Shown: one piece after another, positions 17,539 to 25,200 of the stretch | Numbering within the stretch: the first letter of the stretch is position 1 | How the letters are laid out: each line of letters starts with the position of its first letter | Origin: Lentisphaerae bacterium GWF2_50_93 | GTDB taxonomy: Bacteria > Verrucomicrobiota > Lentisphaeria > Victivallales > GWF2-50-93 | DNA: 33,589 nt | Direction of reading: 5' to 3' | Assembly (NCBI GenBank): GCA_001804815.1 | Contig: MHBI01000063.1 | Coordinates: forward strand, 1-33,589 | The notes under the pieces: model-generated | The model's input: only the letters and a program-made list of their open reading frames with translations | Told to the model about the DNA's origin: nothing | Databases searched by the model: none | Translations under genes and position numbers: made by a program

Positions 17539-19167
17539 TCAATGCGTCATGAAAAAGGAAACCAGGTTCGCGCCGAGTTTCAATGCATCGTCCGGCATGT
17601 ACATGCAGCTCAGCGGATGCTTGTCGCCCTGCCAGCCCGCCGCAATGTCGACTGGGCTGTAGATTATCTTGTAGTCGCCGTCTATCTTCAGCCCCTCCAG
17701 ATAAGCCGCCTTCAAACCCGGATATTTCGCCTTTGTCTCCGGTGAATACTCCACCATGTCAATCTTGTACGGCCCCTTCTGGAACAATGGATTGTCCAGC
17801 GGAATCCTTTCGAATTTAGCATCAGGATACATCGCTGCGATCTGGCTCCTGAAAGCCCTGTCGAACTCTGAAATACCCAGTGAATTGCTGACCAGCAGAT
17901 AACCACCGTTCTTCAGATATTCCTTGAGCGCGTTTCTTTCGGAATCGGAAAACCGGAACTCGGTAATACCGGAAAGAAAGAGGAATGGATATGCGCCAAC
18001 GGGATCCTTGCCCAGTACTACTGCCTTGCTGATGTAATTCGCCTTGACATTCGCATTGCGCCCTACAAACCGCATGAGCCTGCTTCCAGCTCCGGGCTCG
18101 GTGTTCCAGACGCCGTCCGTCCTGATCTGCGGAAAGATCACAGGATCGGAATCGTCCACAAGATCATTCTGCCCGTAGATGTCGATCCTCGAATGCGACT
18201 TCCCGACTTGGAACCAGCCTACTGCATAAGCGAGCAGATTGAGCCCCATGATGTCCGCGGAGCCGGGATCATAATAGTCGGCCTTGGAGATGAGTTCTGG
18301 AGTCGTCCTGTCCCAGCCAACTCCCATTCCGTACGGGGAGATGACAGCTGCAAGTCTTGAACCGATGTAGACCCCCTCAAGCACAGGCTCAACATCGTTC
18401 CTGGTCCTTATATTCACCTTGACAGTATCCTTCAGCATGTGGAAAACTGGCTGGTCCAGCGGCAGGCGCCTGGCCGGTGACTCAGGAATGATAATCGTCA
18501 GCTCCTTCAGGGCCGACTTGTAGAAGAAAGGAGACCCAACGACTGAATCGAACCAGAGCATTCCTCCTGAGAGCATGTATCTCCTAAGCTTCTCGCGTTC
18601 CTCGTCGGTGAAGTTCAACGAGCGTCCGCCGGAAAAGAAAAGCACAGGTATCTGCGCCGGTGTCGAATCAAAGCTCGAGAGGTTGACGGTCTCAACCTTG
18701 TATTCCATGCTGAGACGGTCGCGGGCCACTCCGAGAATCCGCTGGCAGTCCGCGGGAACCATGTTCCAGTCGAATACCCTCGTAACCTGTCCGTCCTCCC
18801 ATTTGTGGTCGATATATCCGCCCCAGACGACCTTGCCTACCAGGGTGGCCGGGCTTGGCGGGCTCTTCTTCTCCGAACGCCTTAGCGGAGTAGCCGGAAG
18901 CGGAAGAGGAGGCAATGCCTCGCCTGCCTGCTGGCGGTCGGCCTTGGCCTTGGGAGGCTTGCCGACAGGCTTCAGGAAATCATCCTCATCGGCCGCGAAC
19001 AGTATTGATGAGAAAAGGAAAAATAATGAAAAGGCAAATGCAAATTTCCAAATCCCGGTCGGACAAGTCCGACCCTCCACGCCAGAAGCTGGCGTAAAAA
19101 TGGAGGGACGCGCTTGCCGCGTCCGTAACTTTGCAGTTACTTCAGTAATCAAAAGGATCTTTCTCAT
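17539..19167 (-). CDS. Secreted protein with two tandem DUF4159 domains
   Basis: 542 residues. The ATG overlaps the upstream stop codon (ATGA), so the start is secure. Residues 1-14 (MRKILLITEVTAKL) and about 42-58 (FAFAFSLFFLFSSILFAADE) form a signal peptide split by about 23 residues (RTRQARPSIFTPASGVEG) encoded by three-hairpin repeat copy B. After a Pro-rich linker come two related DUF4159 units. Each has a central phrase for the flavodoxin-like fold: IPVLFFSGGRSLNFTDEERE then LSGGMLWFDS, and FLFLSGITEFRFSDSERNAL then LKNGGYLLVS. Both then have a PLDQP/PLDNP element. DUF4159 is a regular member of MoxR/VWA clusters in PVC bacteria. The tandem copy is less usual. Function unknown. Confidence 0.85.
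   Translation of the reverse strand: MRKILLITEVTAKLRTRQARPSIFTPASGVEGRTCPTGIWKFAFAFSLFFLFSSILFAADEDDFLKPVGKPPKAKADRQQAGEALPPLPLPATPLRRSEKKSPPSPATLVGKVVWGGYIDHKWEDGQVTRVFDWNMVPADCQRILGVARDRLSMEYKVETVNLSSFDSTPAQIPVLFFSGGRSLNFTDEEREKLRRYMLSGGMLWFDSVVGSPFFYKSALKELTIIIPESPARRLPLDQPVFHMLKDTVKVNIRTRNDVEPVLEGVYIGSRLAAVISPYGMGVGWDRTTPELISKADYYDPGSADIMGLNLLAYAVGWFQVGKSHSRIDIYGQNDLVDDSDPVIFPQIRTDGVWNTEPGAGSRLMRFVGRNANVKANYISKAVVLGKDPVGAYPFLFLSGITEFRFSDSERNALKEYLKNGGYLLVSNSLGISEFDRAFRSQIAAMYPDAKFERIPLDNPLFQKGPYKIDMVEYSPETKAKYPGLKAAYLEGLKIDGDYKIIYSPVDIAAGWQGDKHPLSCMYMPDDALKLGANLVSFFMTH
19057..19124 (-). repeat. Three-hairpin palindromic element, copy B (in frame in a gene)
   Basis: The architecture matches copy A with changed but still paired stems. 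GGTCGGA/TCCGACC (19057-19063, 19068-19074). CTCCA plus CGCCAG paired with CTGGCG and TGGAG (19075-19105). GGACGCG/CGCGTCC (19106-19124). It is read in the same frame as copy A, giving TRQARPSIF-x-P-x-SGVEG. Confidence 0.85.
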
Positions 19168-21230
19168 TTCACACCTTCGTTTATTTTCTTGTTTATCAGC
19201 TCCAGGAGCTTGGTAGCCTCAAGTTCCTCGAGCGAGTCAGGATTCTGCTTCTTTATGGTCGAGATCTGCTGTTTGGCCTTCAGGTATTCCTTCCTAGCAA
19301 CATAGATCCCCGCCAGCGCCATCCTTATCTTTGCATCGATAACGTCATCCCTGTCAAGGAGGAGCCCCCCTTCAAGCAGCGATCCGGCCATGACGCTTCT
19401 ACCAAGTTTCGAACATGCCTTCGCTTTCAAAAGAACGAGTGGCGCATAAAGCCTGAGCGATGGTTTCTCCGATTCGAGCGCCGCAATGACATCCAGGGCC
19501 TCAGTGTTCTTGCCGGACGCTATGTACTGTTCAACCAGGAAAAGCTTTGCGTTTGTCGAATTCTCGCGCTCCAGCCTTTCCCTGGCATCCTTCGGAATTG
19601 TGTTTCCCGTCTTTATGGAATTCAATATATAATACGCAGCATTGAAGCCTTCCTTACGCAGGACGGCGTCCGACTGCGCTATAATGAAGGATCTTTTTTC
19701 AGTTTCGGACAATGACTCATTCTTGATTCCGTTCAATATTTCGAGTCCTTTCTGCGTTTCACAGAGCGGGCCGACCAGGAGTTCCGCCCTATTCAGAAGC
19801 GCCTTTGACTTCAGGGGTTCCTGCGCCTTCTGGAGGAAAATCTCCCACGCATCCATGGCTCCTTTGTAGTCCTCGGATTCCATCATGCGCGCCGCCACCA
19901 GCTTGTCGAGGAATTCAAAAAGGCGTTCCGTGGCCGCTGACTTCTTCATGAGCGACGACTTCCTATAGAATTCCTCGGACTCCTTCTTTTTCTTGTAGAA
20001 AAGCAGGGAAGCCATGATCGCGTCGTATCCTTCAGACTGTATGCCGATTGTTGACTCCTGCTGGATTGCCTTCGCAATGGTATCCCATGTGAGAGCATCG
20101 TCATTCTCATTCTGGCAGAACCTGAAGTTGACCTGCACGTCCTGCTTCTCCCTCATCTGGCGTCCTCCGGCAAGCTCGACCGTCATCGTGACGTGGTATG
20201 TCCACCTTTTGAAATAAATGTGCGAAGCCTTCATCCCCTCACCGGATGTGCCGTCGCCGAAATCCCACTTTACCTTCTGCACATCCAGGCCTGCCGGAAC
20301 AGAAGCTCTGAATTCGACATCATGCATGCAGTCGCTGTCGAAATAGACCATCTGGCGGTTGTCCCAGGAAAATTCAGCCAGAGGCTTGCCGTCAAGCCCC
20401 TCCAACGGACCAAGAGACGCCTTGTAGACTTCGGTGAACGCCGTTTTCGGGATGACTCCATTCTTCTTTTCGCCTGGAAGCAGTATTCCGGCTACCGCAC
20501 AGACCCTGTCACTGTTGCTCGCATTGAGATATCTGAACTTGTGGATTCCTTCTTTAAGGGTGACATCACCGAATATTTCGTTGTTGGATCCCTTCCACGG
20601 ATCATGCCTGCCGGGCCAGGACACAACGGGCTTGCCATCAATCAGTAGAAAGGAGGCATCTGTTGACGCCGAATAAAACCTGTAGCTGCCTGTCTTGGCA
20701 ATCCTGATGTCACCATCATACGAATGAAGGGTGTCATTTGTCAATGCAAAAGGATTGTATCCGCGGAAGACCCTCTCCTCGAATACGGCCCCCTGGAAGA
20801 CGGACTTGTTCCATAGCTTCATGAAAGCTTCAACTGAATCAACGCTGCCCAGAGGCTCCTTGGATTTCCTGGTGGTGAGGAGAAGTCCGGAAGCATTTGG
20901 CAGGCCTTCCCTGTGGCCGACCGGATCCTTCAGGAAGGCAAGAGACAGTTCCTCGGATCCTTTGATGTTGAAGAACGCCCTGACATATCCACCTTCCTCC
21001 TGGAGCAGGCACATCCTGATCACTTCCCCTTTACGGTTGAAGAGCTGGTAGCCGCTGCATTCGGCCGGAAGGAAAAATTCAAGGGTCACAGACACATTCC
21101 CCTTAGCTTCCGCGGGAATGACGACCTTCTTCCAGTATACTGCATTTACTTTGTCCAACGGATGCCCGTACAATACAGCGGAAAGAATTATCGCCAGAAA
21201 GATAATCAATGACTTTTCAATAATTCTCAT
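19164..21230 (-). CDS. Secreted PA14-like/PKD protein with helical repeats; first gene of the MoxR operon
   Basis: 688 residues from the ATG at 21230, giving MRIIEKSLIIFLAIILSAVL as a clean signal peptide. The open frame extends 16 codons further upstream, but those residues (MDDWVRVK) are the translation of a GGAT-track repeat. GGAG lies just ahead of 21230. Residues about 130-260 resemble a PA14-type sugar-binding module (SYDGDIRIAKTGSYRFYSAS, FLLIDGKPVVSWPG). A PKD domain follows (WDFGDGTSGEG, then HIYFKRWTYHVTMTV). The C-terminal half is all-helical and TPR-like (LRLYAPLVLLKAKACSKLG, RKEYLKAKQQISTIKK). The gene ends with an ATGA overlap into the DUF4159 gene. A glycan- or surface-binding role in the MoxR system is inferred. 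Confidence 0.75.
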   Translation of the reverse strand: MRIIEKSLIIFLAIILSAVLYGHPLDKVNAVYWKKVVIPAEAKGNVSVTLEFFLPAECSGYQLFNRKGEVIRMCLLQEEGGYVRAFFNIKGSEELSLAFLKDPVGHREGLPNASGLLLTTRKSKEPLGSVDSVEAFMKLWNKSVFQGAVFEERVFRGYNPFALTNDTLHSYDGDIRIAKTGSYRFYSASTDASFLLIDGKPVVSWPGRHDPWKGSNNEIFGDVTLKEGIHKFRYLNASNSDRVCAVAGILLPGEKKNGVIPKTAFTEVYKASLGPLEGLDGKPLAEFSWDNRQMVYFDSDCMHDVEFRASVPAGLDVQKVKWDFGDGTSGEGMKASHIYFKRWTYHVTMTVELAGGRQMREKQDVQVNFRFCQNENDDALTWDTIAKAIQQESTIGIQSEGYDAIMASLLFYKKKKESEEFYRKSSLMKKSAATERLFEFLDKLVAARMMESEDYKGAMDAWEIFLQKAQEPLKSKALLNRAELLVGPLCETQKGLEILNGIKNESLSETEKRSFIIAQSDAVLRKEGFNAAYYILNSIKTGNTIPKDARERLERENSTNAKLFLVEQYIASGKNTEALDVIAALESEKPSLRLYAPLVLLKAKACSKLGRSVMAGSLLEGGLLLDRDDVIDAKIRMALAGIYVARKEYLKAKQQISTIKKQNPDSLEELEATKLLELINKKINEGVK

Positions 21231-21257
21231 GCATCTCCATGGTTTTTGCATTATCTT

Positions 21258-21356
21258 GACTCTAACCCAATCATCCATCGTGCCACGCCGTAGCTCTTCA
21301 GCGGAGGCGGGTCATCAAGCAATCCATCCATCCGTCATCCCGTGGGATGAGTTTGA
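21258..21356. repeat. GGAT-track repeat with two hairpins upstream of the operon
   Basis: Read on the minus strand: a TCATCCC/GGGATGA hairpin (near 21337-21353), a GGATGGATGGATT track, a hairpin-like insert with CGCCTCCG and CGGCGTGG arms (near 21282-21313), then GGATGATTGGGTTAGAGTCA. This is the same modular order seen at 33110-33178. Confidence 0.7.
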
Positions 21357-21387
21357 TTTCTATAGCTACAATACGTTCAAACCTGCT

Positions 21388-21415
21388 AATTTATTACAGG
21401 AGGATGTTATTTCAA
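21388..21415 (-). promoter_or_regulatory. Possible promoter of the minus-strand MoxR operon
   Basis: On the minus strand, TTGAAA (21415-21410) and TAAATT (21393-21388) are separated by 16 bp, about 160 bp upstream of the first operon ATG. This is a pattern match only. Confidence 0.25.
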
Positions 21416-21484
21416 AAGGAAAGACATGCTTATAGCGAGATGTAGTTTCAAAGTAAGAAGACTAGTGAGTCTCCGCAATCGCCT

Positions 21485-21883
21485 CTAATGTAGAAGTTCA
21501 AAAAGAGTGGAGCCTGATGCCTTTTTATCAAAGGTCAACGTGGTGTCACAACCATGGATTTTAGCATTAAGGCCAATCAGCAAATCTGGCAGGTCGAGAA
21601 TATGCCTGCGGTCGCTTTCGACAAGTTTCGCTATAATATCCCTGTTTTCAAACTCGAGAACTGGAAGCTGAAGCATTTTTTCAAAAGACATCCTGATCTC
21701 ATCCCCGGAAAGCTCGTAGACTGATTCCAGCACCCATATCAATTCAAGCACAACAGCAGTACAGACAAAATATGAATCGCCCCGTCTCTCCGCCCTTTCA
21801 AATGTTTTCCGGACAATTTCCGCCTGAGCCGCATCATCCCCTACAAGGAATCTGACAAGAATGTTTGTATCAATAGACTTCAT
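21485..21883 (-). CDS. PIN-domain toxin (VapC-like ribonuclease)
   Basis: 132 residues, typical VapC length. It begins MKSIDTNILVRFLVGDD, with the first acidic residue in the SIDTN motif. TAVVLELIWVLESVY supplies the central conserved Glu, and LDLPDLLIGLNAKIHGCDTT and LTFDKKASG supply the C-terminal acidic cluster. PIN toxins cleave RNA in a metal-dependent way. The ATG overlaps the antitoxin stop codon by 4 bases, the classic coupled arrangement. Confidence 0.92.
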   Translation of the reverse strand: MKSIDTNILVRFLVGDDAAQAEIVRKTFERAERRGDSYFVCTAVVLELIWVLESVYELSGDEIRMSFEKMLQLPVLEFENRDIIAKLVESDRRHILDLPDLLIGLNAKIHGCDTTLTFDKKASGSTLFELLH

Positions 21884-22128
21884 TTGAAATTCTTCTTGAA
21901 ATGTTCGGTCATTTTCATCTTAATTTCACTGTCTGATGCCTTCTTGCGGGTTTTTCCGGACAAAATTCCAAATACATCGGATGTCCTGCAATTCACAGGA
22001 GTGATCGCTATAGTTCTTTTTTTCATTATCCTGAAATCGATCTTGTCGCCTTTTCCCAGACAGAGGAAGTTTCTTATTTCAATCGGTATGGTAACCTGTC
22101 CCTTGCTTGTTATAACTGCTGTGGCCAT
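21880..22128 (-). CDS. AbrB/MazE-type antitoxin of the PIN toxin
   Basis: 82 residues from the third possible ATG (22128), chosen because AAGGAGG ends 9 nt upstream; the two earlier ATG codons sit too close to it. ATAVITSKGQVTIPIEIRNF and GKGDKIDF form the swapped-hairpin AbrB DNA-binding fold. The C-terminal helix (SDSEIKMKMTEHFKKNFK) is the usual toxin-binding tail. It probably represses its own promoter through the palindrome just upstream. Confidence 0.9.
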   Translation of the reverse strand: MATAVITSKGQVTIPIEIRNFLCLGKGDKIDFRIMKKRTIAITPVNCRTSDVFGILSGKTRKKASDSEIKMKMTEHFKKNFK

Positions 22129-22140
22129 TTGCATCATCCT

Positions 22141-22157
22141 CCTTACTTATTGTAAGG
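22141..22157 (-). promoter_or_regulatory. Palindromic operator candidate of the toxin-antitoxin operon
   Basis: CCTTAC-TTATT-GTAAGG is a perfect 6-bp inverted repeat. It lies between the -10 box and the ATG and overlaps the Shine-Dalgarno region, so AbrB-type binding here would block transcription start. Confidence 0.55.
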
Positions 22158-22160
22158 AAT

Positions 22161-22189
22161 ATAATAACTCTTTCCGGAATAATTTTCAA
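22161..22189 (-). promoter_or_regulatory. Sigma-70-like promoter of the toxin-antitoxin operon
   Basis: On the minus strand, TTGAAA (22189-22184), 17 bp, then TATTAT (22166-22161). An 8-bp palindrome TTCCGGAA lies in the spacer (22172-22179) and may be a further operator half. Confidence 0.6.
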
Positions 22190-22229
22190 GTCCTTCCCCT
22201 GATAATTATCCGTCATCCATCTCTTCCTC

Positions 22230-22385
22230 GATAATCCCTTACTCTTCTTCCCTCTGCGCACTCTGCGTCTTAATCTCAGCGTACTCTGCGGTAAAAGCAT
22301 AGGATCCTAACCGCAAAGAACGCAAGGAGAAGACGCGAAGTTCGCAGAGTTTTAGGAGATGCAGGATAAAGAGTGAGGGATTATC
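22230..22385. repeat. Long imperfect foldback repeat
   Basis: GATAATCCCTTACTCTT (from 22230) pairs with AAGAGTGAGGGATTATC (22369-22385). Inside, the CTCTGCG-rich arm 22252-22291 pairs with the CCGCAAAGAACGC-type arm 22311-22349. The CTCTGCG/CGCAGAG wording matches a repeat style common in environmental bacterial genomes. No coding potential. Confidence 0.7.
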
Positions 22386-22617
22386 TTCCTCTCGCATGAC
22401 TCCCATCCACGTATTTTGGGCAATTGCTGGAGCCTGACTCTGGAGCATCTTAAAGTCTTAGGTGGGAGCCTGACCCCGTGTTCCACGGACGGAAAATATA
22501 ATATGTGTATAATACATGCAATCATCACATGATGTATTTTTTGTGCGGAATGGCACTAAGGCACCAATGCCTCCTGGCAGCATGAAAATCAAAATTCCTA
22601 TCAGTTAAACGGCCGGT
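22386..22617. other. Intergenic stretch with short GGAGCCTGAC repeats
   Basis: No gene is supported. Two near copies of GGAGCCTGAC (near 22431 and 22466, the second followed by CCCG) resemble GTCAGGCTCC motifs scattered in many bacterial genomes. The rest is AT-rich with no clear terminator. Confidence 0.4.
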
Positions 22618-23934
22618 TCAAAAGGAAAACAGTTCGTGATGAATTTGCTTGCCGGATACGCCTTGATCCTTCAAGGCGGCTTCAAGTTTTGTAACCATCG
22701 GGGGCGGGCCGCACAAAAAATATTCACAATCGGCCAGCCGTTCATCGAGATATTTTCGAATCAGGTCGATTGTGATCTGTCCGGTTTCGAATTCTTCATG
22801 TTGCAGGGTTCCGCTCAGCACATGAATCACATTAACCTGCTCGGTCTTTTCCATTTCGTCCCGATGCACAATCTCGTCTTCATTAGACGTGCCGTAAAAC
22901 AGATAGGCTTTCCGGTCCGGCAGGTTTTCAAGTTCTGTAATCAGTCGCCTGAACGGTGTCATTCCGATGCCGCCGGCCAGCATGACAACAGGCCGTGAGG
23001 TGTAAAACGCTTCTCTGCCAAACACGCCGTACGGACCGTCGACCCAGAAGCATTCTGCGGCCTCGACCTTTTGAAGCTGCCCGCTGATCCGTCCTGAGTC
23101 TTTGACTGTGATGCTCAGTTCGCCGGTCTCTTCTTCATATTTCGAAACGGTAAACGGCCGGGCGGGGCTGAAGATCCCGCGCCGGAAAAAAGCAAATTGG
23201 GCGCTGCCGGGCCGCAGGGGGCGGCGAAGCGGTTTCATGGAGATTTCGACAGTATCCTTGCCCTCCGGAGTGACACGCACAACTTCATATCGCGAGTCGA
23301 ACAACCCGAAACGGCCTAGGATGCGGAACACAAAAAAGATGGCGGTCAGCACGAACAGGATCATCCAGATTTTGCTTAAGCCGGTTTCCTGCAGAGTCAT
23401 ACCGATGGGGAAGCCATGGAGGTAGACCAGCGGGAGAACGGCGTAGCTGGTCAGGTGGATGCCGTACCACACCCGTGGAGAAAGACGGGATCTGAGAAGG
23501 GTACTGCTGCCCGCAATCAGCAACAGCAGTACAAACGCCAAAATGCCGGGTGGAACAAACAGATTCAGCGGCTCCGGCAGTGCGGCCAGCAAGGGTTGCA
23601 GCCCGGGCTTTATCCGGTAATAGGGAATAATAAAAAGGGGATGCAGGGCAATCAGGCAGATGGCTCCGATCCCGAGGCGCCGGTGCAGCTGAATCACCCA
23701 GAGGTAGTCGGAGGTAATCCAGCGGGCGACCGCCCGGCGATAACCCAGAAGAAACTGCCAGAACAAGAGAAGTGTCCCGCACAGGGATCCGGTTTTTGCC
23801 AGCAACTTGAACAGGTTGAGGGAAAAAGACGGTTCATTCAGACGAACAAAAAACAGCGGCACAAGTGATGAGGCGGCGATAACAGACAAAAGCGCCGCTT
23901 TTCGGATCATACCCTGCCGGGGTGACAACATCAT
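22618..23934 (-). CDS. Ferric-reductase-like transmembrane flavocytochrome (FAD/NAD oxidoreductase)
   Basis: 438 residues. Six or so N-terminal helices carry candidate haem histidines in IQLHRRLGIGAICLIALHPL and WYGIHLTSYAVLPLVYLHGF, the ferric-reductase/NOX-like membrane domain. The cytoplasmic part has the FAD motif ARPFTVSKYEEETGELSITV, the NAD(P)H motif VVMLAGGIGMTPFRRL and the terminal nicotinamide loop YFLCGPPPMVTKLEAALKDQ. It would move electrons from NAD(P)H through FAD and haem across the membrane; the acceptor is not visible. It stands alone between repeats. Wording and codon use appear more G/C-rich at third positions than the neighbours, suggesting possible acquisition (impression, not measured). 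Confidence 0.9.
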   Translation of the reverse strand: MMLSPRQGMIRKAALLSVIAASSLVPLFFVRLNEPSFSLNLFKLLAKTGSLCGTLLLFWQFLLGYRRAVARWITSDYLWVIQLHRRLGIGAICLIALHPLFIIPYYRIKPGLQPLLAALPEPLNLFVPPGILAFVLLLLIAGSSTLLRSRLSPRVWYGIHLTSYAVLPLVYLHGFPIGMTLQETGLSKIWMILFVLTAIFFVFRILGRFGLFDSRYEVVRVTPEGKDTVEISMKPLRRPLRPGSAQFAFFRRGIFSPARPFTVSKYEEETGELSITVKDSGRISGQLQKVEAAECFWVDGPYGVFGREAFYTSRPVVMLAGGIGMTPFRRLITELENLPDRKAYLFYGTSNEDEIVHRDEMEKTEQVNVIHVLSGTLQHEEFETGQITIDLIRKYLDERLADCEYFLCGPPPMVTKLEAALKDQGVSGKQIHHELFSF

Positions 23935-23963
23935 GGGCGGAAATCTCCAAGGTTCAGGAAATT

Positions 23964-23969
23964 ATTATA
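23964..23969 (-). promoter_or_regulatory. Extended -10 promoter of the flavocytochrome gene
   Basis: The minus strand reads TGGTATAAT, a TG-extended perfect -10 about 30 bp upstream of the ATG; the -35 is poor. GGAG lies 10 nt before the start codon. Confidence 0.5.
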
Positions 23970-23989
23970 CCAGAAAACAAGAGGGTTGA

Positions 23990-24213
23990 GCCAGAGAAGA
24001 TGTTCAAATGAGTCTGGATTCTTGTGAAGGTTTCTTTTAAGAAAATATTGAAACATTTGAATTTAGCCTTTAAATAATTTTGTGTAAACAGCTCAAGAGT
24101 ACCGAGTTCTTTAACCCGAAAACCGAAGTAAGGCTGCACTGTCCAGCTCCCATCCTGGCCTAAAATGAGTTAGATTAAGCCTGCGCTAACATTTTAAAGA
24201 AAGGAACAGAACA
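23990..24213. other. AT-rich intergenic region and left flank of an IS remnant
   Basis: No gene is supported. TTCAAATG (24003-24010) and CATTTGAA (24054-24061) form an 8-bp inverted repeat. CTGCACTGT (near 24134) and ACAGTGCAG (near 24211) form another, flanking the likely leader of the transposase fragment that follows. Confidence 0.35.
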
Positions 24214-24390
24214 GTGCAGGCGAAATCTACCACGCTTTTTGGTGAAAGGAAAGTAATTTTCAAGGAAACAGACCGGGCCGTGACTCCGTCCGGAGGGCTA
24301 TGGGTGTTTTTCGGGCATTTGAAGATGACAGGATTCCGCGAGGAGGCGGATAAGACTGAATTCGGTGCCATTCCAATGCCGTTAACTTAA
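24214..24390 (+). pseudogene. N-terminal fragment of a DDE transposase (IS4/IS1380-like)
   Basis: A GTG start with AAAGGAACAG ahead encodes about 50 residues, QAKSTTLFGERKVIFKETD then RAVTPSGGLWVFFGHLKMTG and FREEADKTEF. The V/T-P-x-GGL...F...L...GF pattern resembles the N-terminus of IS4/IS1380-type DDE transposases. The frame then runs into the terminal inverted repeat of another element (…PMPLT, stop). No catalytic part survives. The family assignment is tentative. Confidence 0.5.
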
Positions 24391-24663
24391 GACATAACAC
24401 GTTAATGTCTTGTATTTTATATCCTAAAGATGAATCCTGAAGGGATTGAGTAATACAGCCAGTGGTTTCAACCACAGGACATATATGAAAAAATGATTCG
24501 TCCTGTAGGGACGGAGTATACCCTGCCCCTTCAGGGCAAAATAAATTTTGGGATCCAATACCTATGGTTGAAACCATAGGCTTTATTACCTAACGCATTC
24601 CATGCGTAAAGATAAAAACATAACACCTGTATTATTAAGATGTTGCGCTTAAGTCAACGGCAT
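24376..24663. mobile_element. 288-bp MITE-like element with terminal inverted repeats and nested hairpins
   Basis: Termini ATGCCGTTAACTTAAG (24376-24391) and CTTAAGTCAACGGCAT (24648-24663) match at 15 of 16 positions, with weaker pairing further in. Inside are tight hairpins: CC-x-GTGGTT around TC (24459-24478), GTCC-TGTA-GGGAC (24500-24512), GCCC-GGGC (24525-24537), CCTATGGTT-GA-AACCATAGG (24561-24580) and ACGCA/TGCGT (24593-24607). No coding capacity. Flanks TCGGTGCCAT (24362-24371) and TCGGCGCCAT (24663-24672) match at 9 of 10 and may be a target duplication. Confidence 0.75.
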
Positions 24664-25133
24664 CGGCGCCATGCTGCGCTAATACTTATATTTAAATCAC
24701 CTACATTCATGCCATTGCTCTCGTATTTATAAAAATCCCACAGTCTGGATCACGGTCATAAGACTTGACATAGGGAATCCGGCCACTATTTTTGTGCTAG
24801 TCAGACAAACTTGACCAACAGCAGAAAAGAGAAGAAAATATAAGAGGCCAAGACAAGGCTTTCCGAACTGCTGCACATCCTCAATTTAAAAAGGATGATA
24901 TCAGTTATCGCCAGAAGCTTGTTGAGCGAATTTGTGAAAACCTATGGTCTGTTGACTATTTTAAATGAGTCATGCATCACCGGCAGATCTGCGCAAGTAA
25001 GCCGACTGCAAGGATTGATGTCAATGCGGTACGAGGAACGGTTCCACTTAATAATCAGAGAATTGTAATTGCCGTCGTTGCAGCTTAATATATTAATAAT
25101 TAGCCGGTGGAGAGCTGAGGGAGGATTCAGTAA
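24664..25133. other. Non-coding stretch with possible gene debris
   Basis: No intact gene. A short open stretch near 24865-24967 reads AFRTAAHPQFKKDDISYRQK then LVERICENLWSVDYFK. It has natural-looking composition but no start and no recognised family, so it may be transposase or other gene debris. An AT palindrome TTAATATATTAA lies at 25085-25096. Confidence 0.3.
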
Positions 25134-25148
25134 TCCGGAATTTCCGGA
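25134..25148. promoter_or_regulatory. Palindrome upstream of rhuM, possible operator
   Basis: TCCGGAA-T-TTCCGGA is a perfect 7-bp inverted repeat 52 bp ahead of the rhuM ATG. The same TTCCGGAA core occurs in the toxin-antitoxin promoter at 22172-22179. Confidence 0.35.
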
Positions 25149-25200
25149 CAACTGTCTGCAATCTGCTGTTTGTCAAGGATAAGATAATAGGAACTGGATA

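Noticed and set aside
19164..21278. Longer N-terminus (MDDWVRVKIMQKPWRC) for the PA14/PKD protein
   Set aside because: Those codons translate a GGAT-track repeat; the signal peptide begins at the ATG at 21230, which has GGAG upstream.
21884..22234. 116-codon plus-strand frame opposite the antitoxin
   Set aside because: Hydrophobic translation but antisense to a well-supported antitoxin with its own promoter and ribosome binding site.
23416..23868. 150-codon plus-strand frame opposite the flavocytochrome gene
   Set aside because: Gln/Gly-rich antisense shadow of transmembrane helices with no family signal.
24865..24967. Possible gene fragment (AFRTAAHPQFKKDDISYRQK...)
   Set aside because: Too short, no start codon and no recognised family; mentioned only as possible debris.
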